A stretch of 64,000 nucleotides of DNA from NCBI RefSeq assembly GCF_000508165.1, contig NZ_AYOZ01000062.1, forward strand, positions 62,001 through 126,000, read 5' to 3'. Each line of letters starts with the position of its first letter. Position 1 is the stretch's first letter. Source of the stretch: Marinomonas profundimaris (GTDB taxonomy: Bacteria; Pseudomonadota; Gammaproteobacteria; Pseudomonadales; Marinomonadaceae). Both the position numbers and the translations under genes were made by a program. Below, in pieces: positions 35,302-43,329 of the stretch. The notes beneath the pieces are model-generated. The model made no database searches and was not told the origin of the DNA. It saw only the letters and a list, made by a program, of their open reading frames with translations.

Positions 35302-36228
35302 CTACCTCAAGTCACTGAGTTTAAAAGAGACAGGTAAATTGATGCGTAATTCGCTCTCTACCATGCCCTTAGTAAAGTGAGGCAACGGCGTCGAGCGTTT
35401 GATCATATCCAATACCGCGTTATCAAGACGTCTATGTCCTGAGCTTTGGGTGATTTTTACATCGGACACGGAACCATCGGCATACGCCACAAAAGACAAG
35501 GACACGACACCTTCTTCATTGCGTCTACGTGATGCTCTTGGGTAACGCTTATTCTGTGCTAACACCGATTTCAGCTGAGAAAAATAGCTGGCTTTCGCGC
35601 CAGGGTTACCACCACTGCTGGCAGAATTAGAACGACCCGTTGTTGCTTTTTGATTCGCCATGGAAGGCGGTGCCACTTTTTTAGGCTCAGCCTTCACGAC
35701 AGGCTTTTCAACTTTTTTCGGTTCGGGTTTTTTCTCTGGCTTCGGTTTTGGCTCAGGTTTAGGCTCTGGTTTTGGTTTGGGCTCTGGTTTTGGTTTGGGC
35801 TCTGGTTTTGGTTTGGGTTCTGGTTTTTTTACTTCAATAGGAGACTTTTGTTTCACCACAACTGGTTCGGGTTCTGGCTCAACAATTGGTTCAGGTTCAA
35901 TAATTGGCTCAGGCTCAACGATTGGCTCTGGCTCGATGATAGGTTCAGGTTCTACAACTGGTTCAGGCTCCACTTCCGGTTCAATTTCTTCTTGAACCTC
36001 TTCCACTGGATCCTCAACCACCTCTTCCACTTCTTTTGCTTCTTCCTGAGCCATCGTGGTTTGTGCCGCTGCACCAAGGTCACCCATCATTCCGAGGTCA
36101 AATTCAATGCCCTGAGAACCCGCCGCTTGGCTGCCTTCTGTCGGGTTGTAAAATACGGTGTAAAACGCACCCGCATGAACCGAAATAGCCAAGCTACCAG
36201 CAATAATCCAATGACGCGTGGAAATCAT
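35302..36228 (-). CDS. tonB: TonB family energy transducer
   Basis: A 308-residue protein. An N-terminal membrane anchor (about 8-26) with the SxxxH-type helix ISVHAGAF is followed by a long periplasmic spacer: acidic Glu-Pro repeats (about 83-122) and basic Lys-Pro repeats (about 135-171). The C-terminal TonB domain (about 215-308) contains YPRASRRRNEEG, VVSLSFVAYADGSV and DNAVLDMIKRSTPLP. It transmits proton-motive energy from ExbB/ExbD to outer-membrane receptors. The start overlaps the exbD stop by four bases. No TonB-dependent receptor is in the window, so the cargo is unknown. Confidence 0.93.
   Translation of the reverse strand: MISTRHWIIAGSLAISVHAGAFYTVFYNPTEGSQAAGSQGIEFDLGMMGDLGAAAQTTMAQEEAKEVEEVVEDPVEEVQEEIEPEVEPEPVVEPEPIIEPEPIVEPEPIIEPEPIVEPEPEPVVVKQKSPIEVKKPEPKPKPEPKPKPEPKPKPEPKPEPKPKPEKKPEPKKVEKPVVKAEPKKVAPPSMANQKATTGRSNSASSGGNPGAKASYFSQLKSVLAQNKRYPRASRRRNEEGVVSLSFVAYADGSVSDVKITQSSGHRRLDNAVLDMIKRSTPLPHFTKGMVESELRINLPVSFKLSDLR
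35716..35982 (-). repeat. 18-bp coding repeats in the TonB spacer
   Basis: Two adjoining arrays code for six-residue units: EPEPI(V/I) at about residues 83-122 and KPKPEP at about 135-171. The switch from acidic to basic repeat is sharp. Repeat number is likely to vary between strains by slippage. Confidence 0.85.
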
Positions 36229-36656
36229 TCTTTCACCCGCTCTAGCTGTGTCGCTAAACTGACTTTCTTTAAACCAGCCAAACGTACTTGATCAAAAACG
36301 GGGCGCAGTTTGTCTAATGAAATGGCGCCATCGGCTTTAATTTGCACCCAAAACCCTTCTTGGTTAGGTGAGGATGCAAACTGCGACTCTAAATACGACT
36401 GTACGTCATCAATGAAGAACACTTGATCATCCACATACAGCTCATTGGCAGCACCAACGACAATCACCACATTTGGATCCGTTTGTGCTCGAGTGTCATT
36501 AATAGACTGAGGTGGAATAACCGCAATAGGATCTGCTTTTTTAATCTGACCTGCGACCATGAAGAAGACCAACATAAGGAAAACCACATTGATCAGCGGC
36601 ACCATATTGTCATCATCACCGGCCGTTCTCGCGGCGTATTTTTCGCCTATTTTCAT
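36225..36656 (-). CDS. exbD: ExbD biopolymer transport protein (second copy)
   Basis: A 143-residue protein of the ExbD/TolR family: a short cytoplasmic start, one membrane helix (NMVPLINVVFLMLVFFMVAG at about 17-36) with a proton-path region, and a periplasmic domain. The usual Asp of the helix is replaced in this copy by the sequence PLINVVF, where the first copy has PLIDVVF. So the key proton-carrying Asp seems to be Asn here. It overlaps the first exbD by four bases and tonB by four bases. Confidence 0.88.
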   Translation of the reverse strand: MKIGEKYAARTAGDDDNMVPLINVVFLMLVFFMVAGQIKKADPIAVIPPQSINDTRAQTDPNVVIVVGAANELYVDDQVFFIDDVQSYLESQFASSPNQEGFWVQIKADGAISLDKLRPVFDQVRLAGLKKVSLATQLERVKE

Positions 36657-37075
36657 TTTGTCTCCGGCATAGCAAAGGCATTCGCAATCGACACCGTTTT
36701 GGCGCCATTAAGCTTTAAACGATCCGCCAAATGCAGCAGAGTTTGTAACGTCACACCGTCTTCCGCTTTGATAACAAAAACACCTTCGCGATGGTCAGCA
36801 ATGAGCGCTTGAAAACCGGCTTGATCCACAAACCGAATGGCGTGATCGTTCACCCAAACCTGATCGTCATTTTGCTTCAACGTCATCACCACATTGTCTT
36901 TTTCTTCGTTGTTAATACGTGGTTCAGAAGCAACAGACAGTGGCGTGTCTACAATACGCCAAGGCACAAAACTGGAGGTCAACATAAAGAACAGCAGCAA
37001 GATAAACACCACATCAATCAGTGGTGTTAGGCTAATGGCATTCTTACGTTTAGGTTGAGAAAGATTAAGCGGCAT
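36653..37075 (-). CDS. exbD: ExbD biopolymer transport protein (first copy)
   Basis: A protein of about 140 residues starting MPLNLSQPKRKNAISLTPL, with the membrane helix ISLTPLIDVVFILLLFFMLTSSF carrying the conserved proton-accepting Asp (landmark PLIDVVFILL), then a periplasmic domain ending in LNGAKTVSIANAF. I chose ATG 37075 because it has the expected family start, and an upstream in-frame ATG (37102) would only add residues within exbB. It overlaps the end of exbB and the start of the second exbD. Confidence 0.9.
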   Translation of the reverse strand: MPLNLSQPKRKNAISLTPLIDVVFILLLFFMLTSSFVPWRIVDTPLSVASEPRINNEEKDNVVMTLKQNDDQVWVNDHAIRFVDQAGFQALIADHREGVFVIKAEDGVTLQTLLHLADRLKLNGAKTVSIANAFAMPETK

Positions 37076-37742
37076 GAAGCATCTCTTTGGCGGCTTTTTC
37101 AACCAAATGCTTTGCTTCTTTGCTGGTAAAAACCTGAGTCACGGCGTCATTCATATTATGAGAAATGCGTTCCACTTTGCGTTCTAGCCAACTTTGCAAT
37201 GTGACCACGGGAATCGCCACGGCCAAACCCACCGCAGTGGTTAACAAGGCTTGCCAAATGCCGCCAGACAAAACAGATGGATCCACTTGGCTACCCGCGC
37301 CTTCCATTTGTTGGAACGCTGTAATCATACCCAATACCGTACCAAGCAAACCCAGCAACGGACTTAAGGTCGCAATGATCTCTAATGGACGAAGATAGGA
37401 ACGTAATTGATTCAATTGCTTCATCGCGCGACGCTCTACTTCTTCACGGATCAAATCGGCACTGGTGTTTCCACTCAATAATGCACGCATGGTGTAACCA
37501 ACCAACGCATCAATCGGGCGCTTTTCATCCAGTCTTTCAAGCGCACTTTCCGCGCCTTCATTACGCCATTCCTGCAACGCCAAGTCTGTTGTTTTCAAGC
37601 TTTCAGCGCGAAGTGACGAGAACTGCCACAACTTCAAAAGTACAATAGTTAAAGCAACGACAGAAAACACCATCAGTATCCATACGACAGGTCCACCGAC
37701 CTGTAAAAAATCGACAATTTTCTGCTGTACTGAATTTTCCAC
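37065..37742 (-). CDS. exbB: ExbB/MotA/TolQ family proton channel
   Basis: A protein of about 225 residues with three membrane helices (about 16-38, 105-130 and 150-175 from this start). It has the family core EIIATLSPLLGLLGTVLGMITAFQQM (landmark LSPLLGLLGTVLGMI) and the third helix ALLTTAVGLAVAIPVV. I chose GTG 37742 because GGAG lies six bases upstream. An upstream ATG would add 17 residues without a ribosome-binding site. It starts the four-gene exbB-exbD-exbD-tonB operon. Confidence 0.92.
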   Translation of the reverse strand: MENSVQQKIVDFLQVGGPVVWILMVFSVVALTIVLLKLWQFSSLRAESLKTTDLALQEWRNEGAESALERLDEKRPIDALVGYTMRALLSGNTSADLIREEVERRAMKQLNQLRSYLRPLEIIATLSPLLGLLGTVLGMITAFQQMEGAGSQVDPSVLSGGIWQALLTTAVGLAVAIPVVTLQSWLERKVERISHNMNDAVTQVFTSKEAKHLVEKAAKEMLHAA

Positions 37743-37882
37743 AATACTCTCCAGGTGAGTAAAAAACATGTGACAAATGGTAGTCATTCTCAACTATATT
37801 TTCAATACATAATTGTGATAGTGCGCAAATAGAACCAAGTCAGTCAGAAAGCAATACGTCCTATTTCGGCCGCCAACCGACT

Positions 37883-38467
37883 TTACGTTGAAAACACAAA
37901 CCGATAGGCAACGTAAAACAGCAATAACGCCATGACGCGATTCACCCACGCCATTACCGTTGGATTCACGGCCGCTTTTTTTAATCGCGCTCCCGCAAAC
38001 AGATACACACTCGGCGCACCGCATGCCATGGTCGCCAGAACCAAAGACCATAATGCGATTTGAACACCTTCAATATGAAAGCGTGGAAATTGCACCGTCA
38101 CAATCGGCACAATCGCCACCAAGGATTTGGGGTTACAAAGCTGTAAAATTAGCCCCGTTTTAAAACTGATCGTCGACGCATCCGCCTTAACCTCCGTCTG
38201 CTGGAAGCTCGCCTTCATAATTTTCGCACCAAGATACGCGATGTAAATACCACCCAGAATGCCAATAACAGATTGATATTGTTGTGGAATAATTCCACCG
38301 CCAAGATAACCAATCAGTAAAAACAGAATAAACATGGCAACGCCGACACCAACACAGTACAAAAACGCGCGCCAACCTTGTCCGTTAACGCCCGCGAACA
38401 GCGCCAACATATTGGCAGGTCCGGGACTGTACATAACACCAAAGGCATAAACGAGTATTTCGAGCAT
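37883..38467 (-). CDS. LysE/RhtB family exporter
   Basis: A 194-residue inner-membrane protein with about six helices and the family start GVMYSPGPANMLALFAGVNG. The LysE superfamily exports amino acids such as lysine, homoserine or threonine. The substrate is not predictable. GAGGAA precedes the ATG. It lies 72 bases downstream of the AraC-type regulator on the same strand, a common pairing where the regulator controls the exporter. Confidence 0.88.
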   Translation of the reverse strand: MLEILVYAFGVMYSPGPANMLALFAGVNGQGWRAFLYCVGVGVAMFILFLLIGYLGGGIIPQQYQSVIGILGGIYIAYLGAKIMKASFQQTEVKADASTISFKTGLILQLCNPKSLVAIVPIVTVQFPRFHIEGVQIALWSLVLATMACGAPSVYLFAGARLKKAAVNPTVMAWVNRVMALLLFYVAYRFVFST

Positions 38468-38539
38468 GAGTATTCCTCAAAAGATGATTTGATAAGTATT
38501 AGAAACAAAGAAAAGAATGAACGTGAGAGTGAAATGCCG

Positions 38540-39367
38540 CTAGATGCGCAGTAGATGCCGTCTAAATTGATACGGCGTGACGCCGAAAATAGGCTTGAAG
38601 CGGCGGTTAAAATAACTCAGATCCGTAAAACCGAACATAAAGGCGACATCCGCCAATGGCATGCCTCGTTCTATCGCCTGCTTGGCACGATTAATACGGT
38701 AATTTTGCCAGTATTGATGCGGCGTCATGCCAAAATAATCCCGAAAGCAGCGCAACAAATGGTACTTCGACATATGCGCAACTTGGCTTAAGGCATCCAG
38801 TGAAACTTCTTCGCCAACGTGCTCATGCAAATACTCTCGGACACGTTCAAAAACAGGGTCTTTAGAGCGTGGTTTGGATTCAATTTGAATGCCTTTTTGG
38901 CGAGCAAGATACTCGGCAAATTCAAATAACGTGGAAGAATATTCCAACGCTGACGTTGCAGAGTCTTCAACCAACTGAGCCAAGCGTAAAATATGCGCTT
39001 TTAGCACAGGGTCGTCTTGGACCATTTTTTCAACCCGAAAGTCTTTTGCTCGGCGAATGCCCGCGCTTTCTAGCATAGGCGACAATTGATCGGGGTGAAC
39101 ATAAAGCATTTTGTAGTGCAGCGTGTCGTCACCGCCAGAATGGCCGTCGTGCGCGTCTTCAGGGTTAAACACAATCACATTGCCAGAATGGCTCTTGCGG
39201 TGCTCGCCCAGCGCGAAAAAATCTTGACGACCAGACAAGGTCACACCAAAAGAAAACTCCTCGTGTGCGTGCGTGTCATAGGCGAAATCGTTCATCGATG
39301 CCTCAAGCAACATCACCTCATTAAAGGCCGCGCTTTTTGCAAATTGGAAACGATTTTCTGCCGACAT
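38540..39367 (-). CDS. AraC family regulator with N-terminal cupin
   Basis: A 275-residue transcription factor. Residues about 20-150 form a cupin-like sensor (THAHEEFSFGVTLSGRQDFF, VFNPEDAHDGH). Residues about 170-270 form the two-helix-turn-helix DNA-binding domain (DALSQVAHMSKYHLLRCFRDYFGMTPHQYW, then PLADVAFMFGFTDLSYFNRRFK). The start ATG 39367 follows GAGG by five bases, better than the GTG one codon earlier. It probably regulates the following LysE exporter. Direct repeats upstream are candidate binding sites. Confidence 0.9.
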   Translation of the reverse strand: MSAENRFQFAKSAAFNEVMLLEASMNDFAYDTHAHEEFSFGVTLSGRQDFFALGEHRKSHSGNVIVFNPEDAHDGHSGGDDTLHYKMLYVHPDQLSPMLESAGIRRAKDFRVEKMVQDDPVLKAHILRLAQLVEDSATSALEYSSTLFEFAEYLARQKGIQIESKPRSKDPVFERVREYLHEHVGEEVSLDALSQVAHMSKYHLLRCFRDYFGMTPHQYWQNYRINRAKQAIERGMPLADVAFMFGFTDLSYFNRRFKPIFGVTPYQFRRHLLRI

Positions 39368-39395
39368 CACAACCTCTCTTAATCCAATAACGCCC

Positions 39396-39432
39396 CTGAC
39401 TCATATCCGTTCTGACTTATATCCGCCCTGAC
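39396..39432 (-). promoter_or_regulatory. 16-bp direct repeats upstream of the AraC gene
   Basis: CTGAC occurs at 39396, 39412 and 39428, each 16 bp apart, with a nearly identical TYATATCCG between (minus strand: GTCAG-CGGATATRA units). Direct repeats are the usual form of AraC-family sites. They lie 29-65 bases before the start codon. Confidence 0.5.
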
Positions 39433-39516
39433 AAGAATCGCTTTACCCATAAAACGAGATTACCCAATACGACGGCAAAAAGATTGGACGATATTGCGCA
39501 ATAAGAGCAAGGCGCG

Positions 39517-40872
39517 CTATAAATTGCTATTCGGCTGCACAGACAACTCAACCTTCGCCAGTGCGCGTAAGTACATTTTCCAAGCGCATAAGCCAGCCAG
39601 TACATTACCGATTAATACACCAACGAAAATGCCTTTTAACCCCGCGATTTCTGATCCAATCCACAAGCAAGGCAAGAAAAAGGCGAACAATCGCAACGCC
39701 GAAATGGTCAGTGCCGTGTATGACTTACCCAAGGCATTAGATACCGACACCATCAGCATGCAAATACCCAACGCACCAAGGCTAATCGGCACCAAGGTCA
39801 GATGCCAATTGAGAATCTCAGACACGGCCGTTTCACTGGTCAATAAACGCGACAGCACCCCAGACGCAAAAAACGTCGCAAACGCGACAATAAGCTGAAA
39901 GATCAAAATAAAACGACAAGAGATCGACACCACAACGCGAATATCATCAATTTTTTTCTCGCCCAACAAGCGCCCAATCATCGGCGGCATTGACATAGTC
40001 AGCGCCAACACAGCGACAATCGAAAAGAATTCAAAACGCGAACCCAGCGCCCAAGACGCCACGGCCGCCGTACCAAACCCTGCTATCAATTTTGTTGCCA
40101 ACATAGAAGACACCGGCGGCAACAACTGACTGACCATCGCTGGCCCCATAATATGACCAATAGACGACAAGCTTTTCGCGACGTTTAAGTCTTGCCAGTC
40201 GAACGTCAGCCAATGTTTTCGAGCCACTTTTGGTGCAACAATTAAGGTGCCCAAACCAAACGCCACCGTGGTGGCCATGGCGGCGCCGTTCAAACCAAGA
40301 TCAAAAGTAAAAATGAAGATCGGATCCAAAATCAGGTTCAATACGCTGGTAACAATCATCATGATGCCAGGCAACAGTGTATTCCCATTGGAACGACAAA
40401 TGCTGTAGTAAAAATAGATCAACGCGCCGACCCATGCACTCAATAGCCAATGCGGCCAATAAGAATCGATAACCGGAAACACAGAATCTGGCGCACTCAA
40501 CAACGCCAAAATAGGATGACGCAAAAACCAAATCAGCACACAGAAAAATGCAATGCCCACGCTACCCATGGCCAAAACCAAACCGCCCAGCTGTTTCGCG
40601 TAACGTGCGTTACCTGCCCCCAAAGCACGAGAAATAATCGCCGTCGTGGCAATGCCAAGTCCCACTTGCAAACCAATCACAATCATCTGAATCGGCAAAG
40701 TGAAACCCTGCGCCGCCAAAGGCAAGATGCCTAATTGACCAATAAAAGCACTGTCGACCAACTGAAAACTCATCAATGACAAGATCCCAAACATCATGGG
40801 CCATGTCATCGAAAAAAGTTGTTTGCCTAAGGATGTCGAAGAAGAGGTTGGGGAGGACATAGAAGCGCTCAT
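39517..40872 (-). CDS. MATE family efflux transporter
   Basis: A 451-residue membrane protein with about twelve helices and the MATE hallmarks MTWPMMFGILSLMSFQLVDSAFIGQLG (landmark LVDSAFIGQLG) in the first half and a second related half beginning near residue 240 (GPAMVSQLLPPVSSML). It would exchange cations for drug-like or toxic compounds. Two nearby starts (40872 and 40860) are possible. It follows the Bcr-type exporter gene on the same strand after 86 bases. Confidence 0.92.
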   Translation of the reverse strand: MSASMSSPTSSSTSLGKQLFSMTWPMMFGILSLMSFQLVDSAFIGQLGILPLAAQGFTLPIQMIVIGLQVGLGIATTAIISRALGAGNARYAKQLGGLVLAMGSVGIAFFCVLIWFLRHPILALLSAPDSVFPVIDSYWPHWLLSAWVGALIYFYYSICRSNGNTLLPGIMMIVTSVLNLILDPIFIFTFDLGLNGAAMATTVAFGLGTLIVAPKVARKHWLTFDWQDLNVAKSLSSIGHIMGPAMVSQLLPPVSSMLATKLIAGFGTAAVASWALGSRFEFFSIVAVLALTMSMPPMIGRLLGEKKIDDIRVVVSISCRFILIFQLIVAFATFFASGVLSRLLTSETAVSEILNWHLTLVPISLGALGICMLMVSVSNALGKSYTALTISALRLFAFFLPCLWIGSEIAGLKGIFVGVLIGNVLAGLCAWKMYLRALAKVELSVQPNSNL

Positions 40873-40958
40873 AGAATAAATTGAGTGGGTATTCTAACCT
40901 ACTTTACTGACAACTGGATGACACTCACCTCATCAAACAAACTATGCGATGAAAAGCC

Positions 40959-42194
40959 TTATTCTTCTACATAACGCTGGCTGTACCTGTATCCATATCT
41001 CAGCATGACTAACGCCATGATGGAGAAGATAACAAAGCCGCTGGCCAATGGCGTCACGGTGAAATGATAAAACTGACCTATGAACGTCGAAAACACAATC
41101 GCAATAAAGCTCGATAACGATGAAATAACCGACGTCCCAAGACCGGCCATTTTTCCCAATGGCTCCATCGCCATGGCGTTCACATTACCGAACACCATGC
41201 CGAAGCAAGAAAACATGATCATGCCCAAGCCCATGAAAAGCACAAAAGGCGGTACACCATCAAAGTAAAACGCAGACAACAGCAACACTAAAGACGTCGC
41301 TAACAGCACGCTCAACGCCGCAATCACACAGCGCAACATGCCAACACGCTGGACAATTTTACCGTTTGAAAAGCTGATCACCGACGACCCAATCGCCAAT
41401 AACGCGAAGTACAGCGGGAAACGATCGCCTGTTTGATACACATCCTGAAATATCGATTGTGCGGTACTAATATGCAGCATCAAGCCGCCAAAAATGCAGC
41501 CCAACAACACCGTCAACGCCATCACATCGCGACGACTCAAAATAATGCGCACGTCGGCAATGAGGCGTTTTCGATTGAGCGGAATACGGTTTTCCTTCGT
41601 CAGTGTTTCGGGCTGGCGTAGCAACAGCCACCCCCCCGCCACCGACGCTTGAAACACCAACAAGGCAAAAATCCAACGCCAATCAGCGACCTGCATCACC
41701 AATTGTCCGATCGACGGCGCCAGCAGCGGCACTAAGATAAACACCATCATCACAAACGACATTATCCGCGCCATGGCCGCGCCTTTATAAAGGTCTCGAA
41801 CCAACGCCCGCGACGCAATTTTTGGTCCCGATACGCCCAAACCTTGAATCACACGGCCGAGTAAAAACACCTCAATCGACGACGCAGACAACGCAATCAC
41901 CGAACCTGCAATGTAAATCCCAATACCAATCAGAATGCATTTTTTCCGACCGATTGCGTCCGACAAGGGCCCAAAAATGATCTCGCCGAACATCATGCCA
42001 AAGACCATCGCCGACACGATCCATTGCGTTTTTTGATAATCCACAATGGCCAAAGATTCCGCGATATTTGGAAACGCTGGCAACATAGAGTCCATGCTTA
42101 ATGCGGTCAACGACATCATCAAAGCGAACAACGCAATAAACTCTTTTTCAGGTAAAAAACCGTCGGCACTGGTGCGTTTTTTCAAGATCGACAC
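40959..42194 (-). CDS. Bcr/CflA-type MFS multidrug exporter
   Basis: A protein of about 411 residues with twelve helices of the major facilitator superfamily. Landmarks are ALSMDSMLPAFPNIAESL in helix 1, MMFGEIIFGPLSDAIGRKKCI (the MFS loop 2-3 motif GPLSDAIGRK) and GRVIQGLGVSG in helix 4-5. I place the start at GTG 42194 because the upstream in-frame ATG at 42314 would read into the divergent LysR gene. AAGGA is 10 bases upstream of the GTG. Substrates cannot be predicted. Confidence 0.87.
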   Translation of the reverse strand: MSILKKRTSADGFLPEKEFIALFALMMSLTALSMDSMLPAFPNIAESLAIVDYQKTQWIVSAMVFGMMFGEIIFGPLSDAIGRKKCILIGIGIYIAGSVIALSASSIEVFLLGRVIQGLGVSGPKIASRALVRDLYKGAAMARIMSFVMMVFILVPLLAPSIGQLVMQVADWRWIFALLVFQASVAGGWLLLRQPETLTKENRIPLNRKRLIADVRIILSRRDVMALTVLLGCIFGGLMLHISTAQSIFQDVYQTGDRFPLYFALLAIGSSVISFSNGKIVQRVGMLRCVIAALSVLLATSLVLLLSAFYFDGVPPFVLFMGLGMIMFSCFGMVFGNVNAMAMEPLGKMAGLGTSVISSLSSFIAIVFSTFIGQFYHFTVTPLASGFVIFSIMALVMLRYGYRYSQRYVEE

Positions 42195-42279
42195 GGAGCG
42201 AACATCCTTATAAAGTAGAGGTGTATTAATCGGTTTACGATATTGAGACCTTTCAACAAAAATAACAACTGAGAGCAGC

Positions 42280-43230
42280 ATGGACATTGGTCTGGCGAAA
42301 CACTTAAAGCTCAATCAACTGCGTTTAATTTCGGTGATTGCCGAACACGGTCAGCTCAGTATTGCCGCTGACGAAATGGCGATGACGCAACCTGCTGCAT
42401 CTCGTATGTTAAGCGAAATTGAACAAACCATCGGCACGCGTTTATTTGTGCGTCATGCGAAAGGCATGGAACCGACCTTAGTCGGTCAAGCCGTCGCACG
42501 ACGCGCGCACAATTTGCTGGTCGAATTACGTGATTTGGCCCGTGAAGTCGACGAACTAAAAGAAGGCGGTGGCGGCACAACCGCCATCGGTGCCGTTACG
42601 GGCGCCGCCGTTGGTTTTGTTATTCCCGCCATTCAACAACTACGCGCCATTGCTCCCAAAGCCGAAATCGATATTAACGTCGAAACCAGTGACAATTTGG
42701 TTCGTGATTTGATTGCGGGTCACAATGATTTTGTCCTCGCGCGCATTCCAAAACAATACGACGCCAATGAATTCGAGATTTACCCAGCACGAAGCGAATC
42801 GGTTCGGCTTGTGGTGCGAAAAGATCACCCATTGGCGAATTTAGACAAAGTCGGTGTGCGGGACCTGGCGCATTTTGAATGGGTCATGCAATCCCATCGC
42901 GCACCCATACGCGAAGCGGTCGAAGCGGCGTTTATGGAGGAGCGTGCCGAGCTGCCGTTGAGCATCACCAACAGTACGTCGTTATTGGCTTTGATCGCCA
43001 TTCTGGTGTCTTCTAATGCGATTGCGCCTATGGCAAGCGAAGTCAGCGACCTTCTCGTGGGGCAGAAGGTTCATGCCGACCTCAAAACCCTAAAATTAGA
43101 CCGCAGCATTGTCATGAGTCCTTACTATTTATTGCAAATGCGCGGCCGCCAATTGTCCCCATTGGCGAATCAGCTCAAGCGTTTGGTCTTGGCGGAATTA
43201 GAACAAAAACCCGCGGACAAAAACGTCTAA
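42280..43230 (+). CDS. LysR family regulator, GbpR-like
   Basis: A 316-residue LysR-type regulator. The winged helix reads LKLNQLRLISVIAEHGQLSIAADEMAMTQPAASRMLSEIE (landmark AMTQPAASRMLSEIE), followed by the effector domain. The sequence style resembles GbpR, the regulator of the ChvE sugar-binding protein in agrobacteria. The gene is divergent from the Bcr exporter and converges with the sugar-oxidation operon, whose last gene ends 100 bases away. It is a good candidate for control of that operon, but control of the exporter is also possible. Confidence 0.85.
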   Translation: MDIGLAKHLKLNQLRLISVIAEHGQLSIAADEMAMTQPAASRMLSEIEQTIGTRLFVRHAKGMEPTLVGQAVARRAHNLLVELRDLAREVDELKEGGGGTTAIGAVTGAAVGFVIPAIQQLRAIAPKAEIDINVETSDNLVRDLIAGHNDFVLARIPKQYDANEFEIYPARSESVRLVVRKDHPLANLDKVGVRDLAHFEWVMQSHRAPIREAVEAAFMEERAELPLSITNSTSLLALIAILVSSNAIAPMASEVSDLLVGQKVHADLKTLKLDRSIVMSPYYLLQMRGRQLSPLANQLKRLVLAELEQKPADKNV

Positions 43231-43263
43231 TACGCCACGATAAACCAAACGACACATAAAAAA

Positions 43264-43297
43264 AGCGAGTGCTACTTTTTTCAAAGTAGGACTCGCT
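43264..43297 (-). terminator. Terminator of the sugar operon
   Basis: AGCGAGT-x-CTACTTT and AAAGTAG-x-ACTCGCT form a 14-bp stem with one mismatch. On the minus strand it is followed by seven T. It lies 33 bases after the aldehyde dehydrogenase stop. Confidence 0.78.
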
Positions 43298-43329
43298 CAA
43301 AACTCACATTGAACATTCGCCTGAGATGG

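Noticed and set aside
35650..36291. Long antisense frames opposite tonB rich in Gly/Ser or Trp/Phe
   Set aside because: They exist because the 18-bp Pro-repeats of tonB keep all frames open. Composition is an artefact of the repeat.
39396..39432. CRISPR-like short repeat
   Set aside because: The unit is only 16 bp with no unique spacers and no cas genes. It fits a regulator site or duplication.
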